Assembly (NCBI GenBank): GCA_013368315.1
Contig: JAACJM010000018.1
Coordinates: 1-64,000, forward strand
Source: Tetrapyrgos nigripes
Taxonomy: Eukaryota > Basidiomycota > Agaricomycetes > Agaricales > Campanellaceae
Reading direction: 5' to 3'
DNA length: 64,000 nucleotides
The notes beneath the pieces were generated by a model. It had not been told where the DNA came from. It was given only the letters and a program-made list of their open reading frames with translations, and made no database searches. Of the stretch, positions 12,701 through 24,510 are shown piece after piece. Numbering within the stretch: the first letter of the stretch is position 1; each line of letters begins with the position of its first letter. Made by a program: the position numbers and the translations under genes.

Positions 12701-12905
12701 GTGGTACTCGGAATGTAGGACTTGTCTTGGGCTTTCACGCAGGCATTACTTTGCCCGATACACTATGCCAGACAGTGCTCGAAGTGCTGGTAGTAGGTAG
12801 AGCATTGTTGGGGCTCTCTGCTTGCAGTAGTGGTGGTGCAGATTCTGAGAATGACAGTGTGGACTGTCCAGGAAAGACTTGCTCTCGCTTCTTCTTTGTG
12901 GACAT
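9784..12905 (-). CDS. DUF6589 protein of element C, candidate transposase
   Basis: Exons 12905-12467, 12429-11861, 11807-10426, 10370-10271 and 10215-9784 keep one frame across introns of 37, 53, 55 and 55 bp (about 973 residues). From an ATG at 12373 the frame is completely open (808 residues); the Ser/Pro-rich N-terminal exon carries one TGA at 12735-12737. The 37-bp first intron is unusually short and least certain. DUF6589 hallmarks are GIYAWANGTS..MMDVLHRSG near 11760-11675, SGMTYDN near 11560, the block FADLLTVVRSM near 11070, and VNIAGLPGHG...IEHLIGVLK in exon 4. Asp of YDN, Asp of FADLL and Glu of IEH are my candidates for a metal-binding D-D-E set; that is inference. An ECECGH motif near 10780 may bind zinc. 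Convergent with, and one base from, the RecQ-like gene. Confidence 0.75.
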
Positions 12906-13014
12906 GGAGAGATGTTGGTATCACTAAGAGAAGTGGAAAATTTTTCTATTGGAGGTACATACATAAGCAGAGATTTGTAATCACCCAATTAGGCAGTGGC
13001 CCAAATCGAGACCT

Positions 13015-13147
13015 CACATGAGAGTCTAGCTACGTCATATGTAGTGTCTGCCAGAAAAATCACCTATGCGGCAGGCCCCTCTAGCGAGGAAAGGCTCTGC
13101 CTTTGATCAACTCCTCGCATATTAGAGGGGCCTAAGTCACAGGCCTA
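13015..13147 (-). repeat. Right TIR of element C with internal hairpin
   Basis: Inverted partner of 6979-7111. The stem arms here are AGGCCCCTCTAG (13073-13084) and TTAGAGGGGCCT (13122-13133). Compared with the left arm, one base pair of the stem has changed on both sides (T-A on the left, C-G on the right), so pairing is kept. The DUF6589 start codon at 12905 lies about 110 bp inside. Confidence 0.85.
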
Positions 13148-13601
13148 GGAAAATACAGGAGCTGGCAGTTTGAATAGTGTGATTTCCACTGCTAATCTGA
13201 AAGGGAGTCTAAATTCTGCTCTACATAAAGTTCAGACCTCACTAAGTGGTAACTGCCCTAAATGTGGACAACATGTACAGGTTAGACGTTTATTCAATAT
13301 GTGTCCTGCAATTGTTGCAGTTGATTCCTCTCCAGATAAGGTAACTCTAACTAAATCAATAAAGGTTACGTGTTTGAGTCAGAAGACAGGAACACTACAT
13401 TTAAGAGGTATAATATATTGGATTAACAAGAATCACTTCATGGTGCGAGTAATAAGAAAGGACAATACTGTGTGGGTTAACGATGGCATGGTCCAGGGCA
13501 TCCACTCATTATTACAGGGAAATTTGGGTGACACAACAATGAAAAACTTGGCCAAATTTGAAGATCACCCTGCATGCTCATATATCTATGCTAAACATTG
13601 A

Positions 13602-15700
13602 CAAAATTTGACATTGCTCTACTAGTAAAGTAAATCCAAAAGCTATGCACAAGGTAAATAAAATAGTAATTGTTCTTGCCAGCATTGCATGGCCTCTTCC
13701 CCCCAACTTGTATATAATTGGTTGTAGGCGCAACATTCTAGCTACTTGCCATACATACATGTACTTACTACTTGACTGTTTTCTACTTTTCAGCATCGTC
13801 AGAGACAGTGCACACTGAACCACTGCTCAGGAGTTCACTTCAGACCAGACACTGTGACGTGGGCATTGGGCAGGGAGTTGGACTTTGAGAGACTTGAACG
13901 TTTTTTTGGACTTGGGGACTTTAACATTTTTTTGTTTCAAGTTCCCAGTCAATTGGCAGCTGGCAGTCCAGAAGCGAAAGTCAACCTTTCTCCAACCACT
14001 GTCTCCCTCCATTCTCCCTCCATTCCCTGCCCAAAACAATTCATGTTTGTGATTCTTCAACGTGGTAAGTAAGTTGGTCTCTTCAACTTTGGGTTTCTCC
14101 TTGCTGTTTCGACTTCAACATTGCTTCTAGGTCAGACTCTTGAAGTTCTGGTGACACAGTAAGCTGTTTCCTCTGCTCTCGTACCCTCATTAGCTAATTC
14201 CTGCCTGTCTGGTTTGCAGCCTCACATAGTCACGACTTTTTCGTGATGTGGGATGTTTGCACGATGCCTCGGGAGTCAGAGTGAGATCAGTTGTTCATTC
14301 AATGTACTGGTTACGAAGCCTTTAGGCTGAGTTAACTTAGGTCAACTTTTGCAACTTTCCCATGTCTGCAAATTATGAGGCTGAAGAATGAGGATGAGTT
14401 CTTTACACTGTGTTTCTGCATGTGGCTATGTTGAGTTTGTCCTGATTTCCTCTGTCTGTCTTGATCAAATTTCTTTCCGATTTTCTCCAGTAATAGAGAA
14501 TATGTGCCCCTATTCTTGTAAGTATTCCCTTTTCAAGAGCTCGAGGGCTGTATCTTCTTCTCATGTATATTGATTATAGCTCTGAGCCTCTGATTCTACA
14601 CAATGATATACACTCTAGTACTTTTCTCAGAAATTGGACCAGCAATATCTGTTTTTTGTTGAATATCTTCACTGGAGTGTGGTCTAGCATCTTAAATTTG
14701 AATTCACCGGACTCGTTTCCACCACACTCAGTGCTGGCCCACACCCCTTCATTTCTATTGCTGGTCTCTACAATAGTCGACATCCGAATGATTAGTCTAG
14801 AACAGTCTTGAACTCAGCCCTGAGCGCCCACATCCTCAACGTCACCATCGCCCTTCTTCCCTCCTACTTCCACCTATGCCTCCCCTCCTCCGTTCTGCAT
14901 GGCTCTCAAAATCTCGACAGGTCCGCCATAGTGCACAAATACCCTCAGGCTATCACTCTTAACCACCAACATCACCAAAAATTACCCAAACATGACAGCC
15001 CATCAACAGCCAACCACAACATGTGTATATGTGGCAGGCCAGTTCGCTGGATGGATTGTATGTGGTTAGGAAGGACAGGATACTCCAGGGCCCAAATCAC
15101 ATGCTGCTGCCAGTGCGTACTTCCTTTGACTTAGGATAGGGCTAACACTGACACTTAATTTTCAGCTTAAATCACAACAGGCCTTCGAAGTTGATGTGGT
15201 TTGTTCTGCATTTCACTCTGGTCTCTACTAAATAACTGATTTTGGCGTTAGGAATATGTAAAACTGGGTCTTGAGCGCAAGAACAATGTGTGATACATGC
15301 TCTTTTAGTGTTGTTGCAGCCATTCTTACTGTTCACTTTTCAACATTTCGCTGTTCAATGTATCCTCTTCTACTTTGTATTTAATAACCTTAGTGATAAT
15401 TTTGGCTTCTGCTCAACTAAGACTTAGTGTCTAGCATAATATCAGGCTGCTAAATATCAGACTCATGCCCATTCTGACTGGCAGTACTTGCTCTACAAAT
15501 AGTAAATGTTACTGTATGGTGAGATTACATGTTTTTGTAAACTAAGTAGAGTCTTTAAGTTGTGAGTTTTTAAAGATTGTTTCACCTGAGTTTTATTACA
15601 AAATCCAAGAAAGTTGGAAAATATTTCGAGCTCCAATCCCTCTGTTGGCTAATGGCGAGCTATTTGGTACTGTAGACTGTGTAGTTGTTACATTTGTTAC
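13602..15700. other. Two kilobases without a supported gene
   Basis: It follows the helicase stop codon. Several short open frames exist on both strands but none has coding-like composition, domains or partner exons. The left boundary of the Harbinger-like element must lie somewhere in it, but I could not find its inverted repeat. Confidence 0.5.
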
Positions 15701-16909
15701 ATGTATCCATCTCTCTACTATGACACAAATACTACACTCCCTAGTGTCTCTGCTCTCTCTCCCAAAGACCATGATCCCCACACATTAACAGGATCTCCAT
15801 CCTCTCTGGCAATCTTTGGAGACCTGGCAATCACAGCTCTCAAGGCTATGCTGATACCTAAACCAACGCAAGAAGGAGAACGAATTACAGAAGAGTGGTT
15901 GTTGGGCCTTGATGATGTAAACTGTCTTTATCAGTTCTGGTGTGTCCCTGTGTCCCTCCAAATCTGGCTGTTCTAATTTATGTCTAGATTTCTCGCTCCT
16001 GAGATTGTTGATCTTGCCCTCGTCCTTCAAATACCCAATCCCTTGATAATATACAGTCACAGTAGATTCTCAGCAGTGGAGGCCCTTGGTCTTCTTCTTG
16101 CCCAGTTCAGCACTGTGGGAGACTTATATGACCTAGTTGCCAAATATGACTGGTCTATTTGTGCCATTTCAGAAGTCATCAATGAGCTTGTTTGTTTCCT
16201 TGACAAGCAGTGGAGCCATCTGCTGGAACCAGGGGAGAGGAAAATTTTGGTCTCTCAGGAATGTCTGACAGAGTACACTGCTGCAATTCACAATGCAGGG
16301 GCACCTCTCTCAACAGTTTGGGGCTTTCTGGATTGCACCATTTGTTTCATAACTCGTCCTACCTGGTACCAGTGGCAAGCCTACAATGGCTACAAAGGTC
16401 ATCATGCCCTCAAGTATCAGGCTATCAAACTCCCTAATGGACTCACTGGTTTCTTTCATGGGCCATTTGAAGGGCGAAGAAATGACAACCACCTTCTGGG
16501 AGAACCTCATGTCTTAGAATGGTGCCGAGAACATGTGTACTGTCCTGGAGCAGATGCTGGTACTCCCATTGAGCAGTGATACTTCCAGTTGTTTGGTGAT
16601 CCAGCCTATGGGCTGAGTCCAGTCTTAATCAGCCCTTTTTCTGGTTCTGGGGAGCAACCAGAGGCAGAAAAGGAGTGGAATGCAGCAATGTCAAGTGTGC
16701 AGATATCAGTAGAGCATGGGTTTGGGGACATCATTCAAAGTTGGCAGTTCTTGAATGTCTGGTGGAGGCATAGGGTCTTTCAGTCTCCCATAGGACGATA
16801 TTATCCTGTTGCCATCCTTTTGACAAATGCTCTGAATTGCCTCCGACCTAATCAGACTGTGCAGTATTTCCAGTGTATGCCTCCTACCCTTGAGGAGTAC
16901 TTTGTATAA
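15701..16909 (+). pseudogene. PIF/Harbinger-like DDE transposase
   Basis: The first exon (from ATG 15701) ends near 15945; the main exon runs from about 15988. The catalytic region has the order of the DDE_Tnp_4/HARBI1 family: Asp in GFLDCT (near 16330), the YNGYKGHHALKYQ block, Asp in GPFEGRRNDNHLL (near 16480), GDPAYG after position 16590, and Glu in VEHGFG (near 16715). These residues bind the metal ions that cut the element ends. A TGA at 16577-16579 interrupts the frame just before the GDPAYG motif, and the first splice junction does not join cleanly, so this copy is probably dead. The partner gene lies convergent on the minus strand immediately downstream, the usual two-gene layout of Harbinger elements. 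Confidence 0.8.
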
Positions 16910-16965
16910 GGACACCTGAGTAGCAAATAATTAACTAGTTGGCTGCATGGCATAAAGTATTCAAT

Positions 16966-18462
16966 TCACAGCTGAGTTATGTATACTACTTGTGAGCTAA
17001 AGCTAAGTATGACACAGTTACTGGCTGCACTCAAAGTGGGCATGGTCAAGATCATGCATACCCTCAATTGCAGAAGCAATATGTTCTCCATGTTCATCAG
17101 CTTTTTGCAAGTGAGTCTCAACCACCTCCTGATGCTCTTTCCTGTCCTCCTGATCCTGAGCCATGGTGTCAAGAATCTGCTTTGTGTCATTATGACGAGG
17201 AGCCACACAACAACAACACTTGGGTGCAGGCTCCTCTTCATCAGGCTCCTCATCTGTCTTGGTGTCATTAGCATGTCCATCAGTGTTGTTGGCATGACTG
17301 TTGGTGTCATCAGCATTACTGGAATTGGTACCATTCTGGACCTTGCCATGTTAGAGGTCGACAGTGCAGGGGCTGTCCAATTCACCAGTGCCAGTGAAGA
17401 TGTAGCCTGTACCATGACTGGGCCCCTCAACCATCTGTAAGCCAGCATAAATGAATGGATGAACACATACTGCAGAGGTGACTGCAGGTACAGGTGGTTT
17501 CTCAGCAGTGGTAGTTTGAGAAGCATCTGTAGACACATTCGTGGCTGGGAAGGTAGAGGGTTCTTGCTTGGGCCCTGGGCTGGCAACATCACCACACATG
17601 GTTAGCATGGATTGCTCTCTGATTGCTCTCTGATTGCTCGACCTCCACAGTCGTTTTCTTCATTGTGCTGCAAAGTGATATGTGTTATGGTAAGAAGGAG
17701 CTCAATGGTGACGTACCTGCCAGAGCTCATCCTTGGCCTTATCATTCAATGCTTCAGCCTCCTTATGGGTGTTCTTGAGAATAGCAGCAATTTGAACACC
17801 CTCCTTAGTACTGTTGAGAGTGTTGTAAATGGCTCTGACGTTGGCCCTAGTACTGGTGCGGTTCTGTATGGCGATAGTTAGTTAAATTCATCAACCGGCA
17901 GACAACAACATACCCAATGATATGCAAGCAAGGTCTCAGCCTTAGAAGGAAAGAGCCCAGGAGAAATATAAGTCTTGCTGAAGCCTGGACTGCCGGTAAA
18001 GCAGTTGTAACAGTGGGCCCAAGCCTCATCGGTATGTCTGTAAGAAGCATAGAACGGTGGCTGCAGCTGAATCATCTTTGCAATCTGCAGAAGGACAGGA
18101 GCAGTTACGTGACTTCAACGACCTCCACAGCCCTGACCCTGACCCTGACCACAGCGCTTGCTGGGAGTATTGGAGACATCAATGAAGATGTCCGCCTTGT
18201 CATCTTTGTGGGAGGACAGGATACCTGCAGCAGTGGGAGAAGGGAAACCTGGGCTGTCTGGCAAGGGGGGGAGTGAAGATGGCAGGTTGTAGAGTGGTGT
18301 ATTGTCCAGCAAGTAAGATATGTCACTGAACTGGAGTTCATCATTGAAGGAATGCATCATAGCTGCTGGACTAGGAAAACTGGGAAAAGCATAAGGCAAG
18401 TCAGTCAAAGGCTCGCCAAATGCATCATCAATACCCCAACAGGAGAGTTTGTCCAGATCCAA
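16966..18462 (-). pseudogene. Harbinger accessory protein (putative DNA-binding partner)
   Basis: Minus-strand exons start at ATG 18462, with an acidic Pro/Ser-rich N-terminus ending GQGQGQGCGGR near 18120. They continue through a helical segment (PPFYASYRHTDEAWAHC near 18040) and a coiled segment (RAIYNTLNSTKEGVQIAAIL near 17810) to the low-complexity C-terminal region below 17610. This arrangement matches the second protein of fungal Harbinger elements, which supplies Myb/SANT-like DNA binding; the role is inferred mainly from the position opposite the transposase. Exon joins are only partly resolved and the 3' part looks degenerate. Confidence 0.5.
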
Positions 18463-18489
18463 GCCAGGTGATTGTAGTATGTTTGAGAG

Positions 18490-18670
18490 GAGGCGATGTC
18501 GTACGGGTAACCAGTTACGGGTGGGACCTTGCCCATAGCCAGAATGTGGTTATGGGTGGAGGTTTTCCATTATGGGCAGCTCAGTGGGATAACCTGTTAT
18601 GGGCTGGGTTTCTGGGCCCATTGGGTGGGTAGGGGGCTGGTTTGGCAATTTGGGGGATCGGCATGGCGCG
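18490..18670 (+). repeat. Left inverted repeat of the KDZ-type element
   Basis: It contains several spaced copies of the word TATGGG (18551, 18575, 18598), suggesting a cluster of protein-binding sites. Its inverted partner is at about 31620-31790. Confidence 0.6.
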
Positions 18671-19723
18671 GCAGACCATCGGCTTCTCTTCTGCACATTA
18701 TAAATGCAGTAAATACATTACTATGGACCTCCTCGAGTATTAGCCCTGGTGTCTGCATGTCACAGTCACCCTCCCTCGCTTAAAAATACACTGACCAATG
18801 AAAATAAACTCCAATGTCTACTTGTACCACCACGACTTCAACCCTCGTCAAAACCTCAGCTGGGGAGCCCCAATCTTGCTTACCATTTTAGCTTGATCAA
18901 CGACCACCGACACACTCCCGACACTTGCTTAACCTAGTTGTGTCATTCCCTCGGTTAAAATCCGTTCATCAAATACTGGCTGATCAACGCCCACAGATAC
19001 ACTCTCGACACTATGTCGGTGTTTCCATTTATGGCACTGAGGTCTCTTCCTCGTCTATGTTGTACACTTACTTAGTTACATATATGTTTTTATATGTATT
19101 TAACCCAATATATGTATTCCGTTTTGTAGCAATGCCCTTGTAGAGACATGTACCGATCCCTACACAGAGACTTGTACAATCTACGCAAAGATACATACAT
19201 TTGCGGACACCCAAAAGGTTCATGAAGAAGCCGATCTATCTGGGCTATGGGCCAGGTCAAGAGGCATTGTTGTGATCATCGGAATAATTATGATGTAGAG
19301 AAACCAATGACCAAGAAGATTTCCGATCCATCGGAGGCATGGCTTAAGCGAGGCGTAGTGATGATTGGGACAAGTGTGTAGAGAGCTGTCCACAGTTGTT
19401 CTGTACCTAGCCAGAGACTTATGGATTCTAGGAATCCAGCCCCTGAGATGTAGATTTGTACTTGCATATGTAAATGCTTTCAGGGAAAATTTTGAGACAC
19501 CTAAGCGAGGATCGGAATAAGTAATGCCCTATGTGCTCACCCATATCTAATTACGGGTGAGTGCAATCCGTCCACAATCTCTTCAAGTTTTTCATTCTGT
19601 GAACAATGTCTTAATTTTTCACTACCTCACATATAGGACTACTAAATAAAACAAAGAGATAGCCCAATACACATAGTTAAAAAGATACAAAACAAAGGAA
19701 TACATATGTAGAGCAACTACTTC
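18671..19723. other. Non-coding part of the KDZ-type element
   Basis: No gene. Two imperfect 32-bp copies containing TGATCAACG..CAC and CGACACT lie at about 18893-18925 and 18981-19012. A short palindromic motif, CACCCATATCTAATTACGGGTG, lies at 19538-19559. Confidence 0.5.
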
Positions 19724-22700
19724 CTACTTTTTGCCCTTTTTCTTCCCAGTCCCTACAGACTTCGAGGTATTTGCCTTCGCCTTCTTCTGCGCTCGCGTCT
19801 CTCGGGAGGAGGATTCGACCGGCTCCTTTCGTTTGGTGGTACCAGTCTTGGTCTTGAAGTAGCTAAAACAATACCAATGGATCAGTTTTTCCTGCATTTG
19901 ACCAGCTAATATGGTCATATCTGCCAATAGCTCTGCTTGATCAGGTGCCCGGGGCTGGCGAGTAAGGTCTGGGCTGACAGGCAGACCAGCACCTGTGAAT
20001 GCCAAACTCATGAAGGTCCATATTGCCTGCCAGACACCGCCGTGTGAACCCGATATGCAGAGTATGTGAGGAGTTGGCTGGTCCTTGGGGTCGAAAGAGC
20101 TAAGGGTGTGCCACCACTCACGCATTTCCTCAGCCATCGCCTTATAGTGCTCCAGCTTCTGACCCTCGACAATCAGGCCTGCCCCAGAGCTCCAGTCATC
20201 GAACCATTCAGATATCCCTGGCCATTCTTCACTTCTTTCAAGGGCACCATTGTCTTCCTTGAACCCAAACGCTGCCTCGATGTCAATGAAGATGTGCAGG
20301 AGACTCTCGAATACCTCAATCCAGGTCTCGTCAGCAGCATACCTGCTGAAGAATAGTCTCCACTGGTCGAAGCACAGCTGCATGTGGGGCCAAAACTGAG
20401 GCTCATCCCGGTGGTCCCAACACACACCCTGCCGCAATCCTCCTTTAGTCCAAACCCCATCTTCTTCCTCCCCCTCATTCCTGTCTGAGTCCTCCTCGTT
20501 CTCCACATCCTCATTGTCAATGTCCTCATCGTCATGCTCCACTGCCCTCGCCTTTCCCTTTCCTTTGACTGATCTGATCCCCTCGGATAATGATCACACC
20601 GGGGATACGTCACTGGTAGGGGACTGGGGTGGAGATATTGGGGACAGTGGGGATAGATCTCGGCTAGGGGACAGAGGACCGGAAAATCGGAATTGGTCAT
20701 GGCTAGGGGACTGTGGTGGTCGTGATGGTGATGGTATGTGAGCCAGTGGTCGCAATGGAGTCGGTGACAGTAGTTGAAGTCGTGGTGGCGACAGCACCAG
20801 ACCCAGTGATGGCACTTTGGTCGAGGACTTGGAGTCTGAAGGAGCCGGTGTCCCAGGCAGGAACAACGGTGTCTTGGCTTTGCGAAATATCGACGACGAC
20901 AAGAAGTCAGCCAGAATTTGAAGCGACTCTAAAGGAGGAAGTATGGCCCTGGTTGGAGTTGTGGGAGGAGGAGAAGCAGCAGCTGGAGTTGAGATGGGAG
21001 GAGGAGAAGCTGCAGGTGGAGTTGAGATGGGAGGAGGAGAACCTGGTGGTGGAGTTGAAATGGCAGGAGGAGAAGCTGCCGGTGGTGAATCTGGTGGTGG
21101 AGTTGAGTTGGCAGGAGGAGAAGCTGCCGGTGGTGCTGAGATGGGTTTGGGAATTGGACGTGGCTTGGGTTGAGAGGGCTTGCCATGGGAGAAGTCAGGT
21201 TTAGCGGTAGATTTTTTGTGGGGTGAAGGATGAGATAAGTCGGGTTTAGGAGTAGTCTTCTTCTGGGGTGAAGGCTTGGTGGCAGAAGAAAAGTTGGGTT
21301 TAGCTGTGGTTTTCTTCTTGACAGAGACCGGGTCTCTGGAATGCAGAGAATAACTCTTGCGAGGGGTCTCATCCTGCTCCTCAGCTTCATCTTCTTCTTC
21401 TGCACCACTCGCCTCTGCTTCTGACTCCGAACCCAAACCAGTCTTCCTTTTTGCCAACCTCCACTGCTTGGTCTTCTTCTTGTCTCCTTCTGGCCCCTGC
21501 TTCCATTTTCTCAGGCTGTCAGTCTCGTTAGCGTGATTTTGTCTGGAGGACAAACCAGCATGAGGTTGACGTTGTTTTGAGGACGAGGCACCAGTGGAGG
21601 TAGCTGTTTGGGTGTCCTTTCCACGTTGGGGCCAGACACCAATGCAAGGAACATCCTTTGGAAGTGCTCGCGACTTGCAGACAGAGGGCGCTAAAGGGGG
21701 TAGGTCAGCCTGTGTCATGTTATGGGTGGGATAGAATAGATATGACTTACTGTATGTAGCCTTTGCAAATTTGAGTAACGCTGCATTTGCTGCATTGAAG
21801 GCTACTGGTTCAGCGTCCTCAAAGTCTCTACCCAGATTGTCAACGCCATTGTGATTCCTGTTCCACCTGAAGATAAGTCAATCAGCCCATCCTCTTGAAA
21901 ACATAAAAAAAGACCCACCAAAAAGTGTCTATGCTTCTGCCGTTCTCTGGATTTGGCCCAACGACTGCCGTGAACACCATTAATCCGGTCTCCTCTGCGA
22001 CTAGTGAGTTGAAACGAGCCAATGCCGGTGCCCATTTCTGAATTGCACTGGTAAGGGACAAAGGGAAAGTTAGTAACCAGAAACCGAATAAAGTTGAAAA
22101 CACGCACGCTCTCAGCTTCTCTGGATCTTCTCGGTCCGTCTTCTGTTTGTTCTTGGCAGCTTCCCACTTCACAATATGTTCCTCCCAATCCTCATCTGTC
22201 AACTTCTTGATTTCCACGTTCATGTCATTGTCTTGCTCCTCATAGACGTGTTTCGCCACCTGATACCGGATGTTAACCCCAGTTGGCTTTTTCACCTTCG
22301 CCTTTTCCTCACCCTCTGCTTGCGCAATGTTGGCCTTATACTTCTCCTGTTCCTCCTGTTCCTCCTTCTCACATATGGGTTTCAACAAGCTCTCGTAGTA
22401 GCGGTGCTCAAATATTTGGACCTCATCAGTATGGGTTGGCCTTCAAGTGCCGGGAAGTTTCTGGTTGATGGTGTCTCTCACCCCTTCAAGGAGGCTATTC
22501 CCACCGGTTGCATCGAGTTTTTTCTCGGTGTTCTTCAAGTATTTCCGAATTTTCTGTAAGAACGTTAAGTTAGCACAAAATTCGTCATGAGGAAGTGAAG
22601 AGCTCACATCCCGCACACTGGCATACCAGTTTCGCTTCTCCTCGTATTCCTCATCACTTAGCTTATCCCAGCCCAGCGCCTTGTTCACCTCTTCTTTACC

Positions 22701-23880
22701 CACAGCATCAAAGTTCAACTCCTCAAACTCATTTACCACCCTGGCCTTCTTCTTCCCCTTTTTCCGAGCTGATTGCAGTTTGACACCGGTATCTGGTTGC
22801 GGGTCGCCACCGGTATCTAGTTGCAGGGCGGGTGGATCCCAGATGGCAGTGGCCGTACTGAGGTTTTTGGCGATCTCTTCATGGAGAAGAGTGGGATCGT
22901 CATCAGGTTCCAGACCAGTGATTTTGCCGAGGATCGAGGACCAGTCCAGTGCATGGTACTTGTCACCCCAAAGGCCCTGAAGTGCGTCCTCCGCCAAAGG
23001 AAGGCTGTTATGAGGTGGCTGATTGTTGAGGTAGTCTGCCGCAATGAGCCAGGAACAATGCTGCACAGCAGCTTCAACCATTGGCATCAAGCTTTCTGGC
23101 CAGGTATCCCCACCCACAGAGACCTGCACTTTCTCCCTAGCTTCCGTGAGTGACCAGCCAGCTGAACCATTGGCAAATGATTTCAGCAGTGCACGGACAT
23201 CAGCCGTCAACTTGGTGTTAGTTGAAATGTTGGAGACCCCAGGGTTGGTGGACTCGGCAGCGTTGGATGACGAAGGAACGGTAGAGCTGGCAGCCTTTGT
23301 AGGCTCAGTTGCATTGGAGGATGAGGGGATGGTAGAACCGGAATTTTGATTGGGTTGGGGAGAGGCAGGGCGAGAGGAGTTACGAGATAGTCCAGGAGCA
23401 CTAGAGCTGGAGTTTTGCATGAGATGAGGAGAGGCAGGGTGAGACGAGACACCGGATGGGCCAGCCACAGCATTGGATGACGAGGCAGTAGAACCCGAAT
23501 TTTGTTTGGGATGGGGAGAGGCGGGGTGAGACGAGACACCGGATGGGCCAGCCACAGCATCCTCACCCATCGGCAAAGCAAGCTGGAAGTCCTCCTCTCC
23601 TTCATCGGATGGAATGTCACGGCCTACACTCAGAAGGAGATACATATGTAAATCAATTGATGTCAACGTATACAACAAATCAACACACACCGAGGTTCAG
23701 ACTGAATTTAATCAAAAATGTAGAACAAATCCAATTAAGAAATTTGCCCTTAGACTCCTGGCTTTTACAGGAGATCCATGAATTGACATAAGAGTTGAGA
23801 GATCGCTCCTGTTTGCCCGTTGGGTCAGCAAACGCGCTGGCAGGTCCTGGTTTGCGTTTTTCAGGTACCCTGCGCATCAT
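19724..23880 (-). pseudogene. Large Pro/Ser-rich protein of the KDZ-type element, function unknown
   Basis: A multi-exon minus-strand gene from ATG 23880 to a stop at 19724. The first exon reads RVPEKRKPGPASAFADPTGK. After an intron a Ser/Ala-rich stretch contains the near-repeats GPSGVSSHPASPH twice. A globular region follows (near 23200-22500), then a segment with GVNIRYQVAKHVYEEQDNDM (near 22290), a Pro-rich repeat region (ISTPPAASPP-like units, near 21150-20940) and a conserved C-terminal block ending in a basic tail (KKKGKK). Introns of 45-60 bp are visible, for example at about 22560-22606. In-frame TGA codons at 22443 and 20594 are the only breaks I see. Similar large proteins occur in many agaric genomes; I know no function. 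The plus-strand frames over 20713-21204 are shadows of the Pro-rich repeats. Confidence 0.6.
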
Positions 23881-24510
23881 GATACGGGGAGAGGTAGAAG
23901 TGAGAGTTGGAAAAAGGAGAAGAGCTGGAGCTGAGAGTTGGAAGTTGGGTTGGGCGTTGTAGTGGGTGATGGTAGAAGAAGAACTTAGCTGAAATAATCT
24001 GAGACACAACGAGACCACATGACTGGTCCATGCACGCAAACACGTCAAACGCATCAAGCGCGTCAAGGGAAAGCTCAACCCATTGTGACCACAAGCTTAA
24101 ACGAAGATTCTTTGGGTCCCATGGCTGGTATTTGATATATCATTCAAGATCCAGTGCTTCTAATTAATAAATGCTACAATAGCTACAACAGAGAGATATA
24201 CAATGTCTGTAACTACTTGTGAGTTCTCCAAAAATGTCTCCCTTAGTTCCTGACATTGAGGATAAAGCCTTAACATCCTTTCTAGTACTTCTTCCTTCTC
24301 TGAGACAGACTCTGCTCAACGTCGATCCGAAGCCAAAGTCATCAAGGTTTTCTCCAGGGATACCAGCTCCCTATGCATTTCACGTGCCACTGGCCAGATT
24401 TCCTCTCGTTGATCGACCAGCTGCATTGCACTAAACATTAGACTAGGACGCTCTTGGCCCGAGCTATATAGTACGGCTAAAAGAAAGGATAATTATTGTT
24501 AGTATGCAAT

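Larger units (their letters stand above)
6979..13147. mobile_element. Element C, RecQ-DUF6589 transposon with TIRs and 9-bp target duplication
   Basis: A 6169-bp unit inserted in the helicase gene. The 9 bases GGAAAATAC lie immediately outside both ends (6970-6978 and 13148-13156), and removing the unit and one copy restores the helicase frame. The ends are inverted repeats of about 130 bp starting TAGACCTGTAAC (left) and TAGGCCTGTGAC (right, reverse strand). It carries exactly two genes that fill the space between the TIRs: a RecQ-like helicase on the plus strand and a DUF6589 protein on the minus strand, convergent with one base between stop codons. No DDE transposase of a superfamily I recognise is present, so the DUF6589 protein is the obvious transposase candidate. 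A 9-bp duplication is typical of MULE-like insertion, but neither gene is MULE-like. Confidence 0.85.
2118..13601 (+). pseudogene. Helitron-type PIF1-like helicase, 3' half, broken by three insertions
   Basis: Coding segments of one gene can be followed at 2118-3740, 5381-5566, 6946-6969 and 13148-13601 (plus duplicated target bases). The first begins at the motif GNFAQLPPVGG, which follows the Walker B region of SF1/PIF1 helicases, so the ATP-binding N-terminal half is missing. Further helicase motifs are VILQQNMRQ, NEATELCITNGQEA and, near 3000-3115, the motif VI block GRTRDHN..HQSIYTALSRSSTHEGTV. The C-terminal extension has the GFNWDS..YDS signature near 3596-3640 and, after 13148, two Cys pairs (CLTC, CPKC) and LRGIIYWINKNHF, as in the very large helicase proteins of agaric Helitrons. 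Premature stops include TGA at 2513 and 2645 and TAA near 5490. Three later insertions (3745-5376, 5570-6942, 6979-13147) split it. Family identity is by recognition; the exon junctions by reading frame. Confidence 0.8.

Noticed and set aside
20713..21204. Long plus-strand open frames rich in Gly, Glu and Val
   Set aside because: They are antisense shadows of the Pro/Ser repeats of the minus-strand gene; the repeats keep all frames open.
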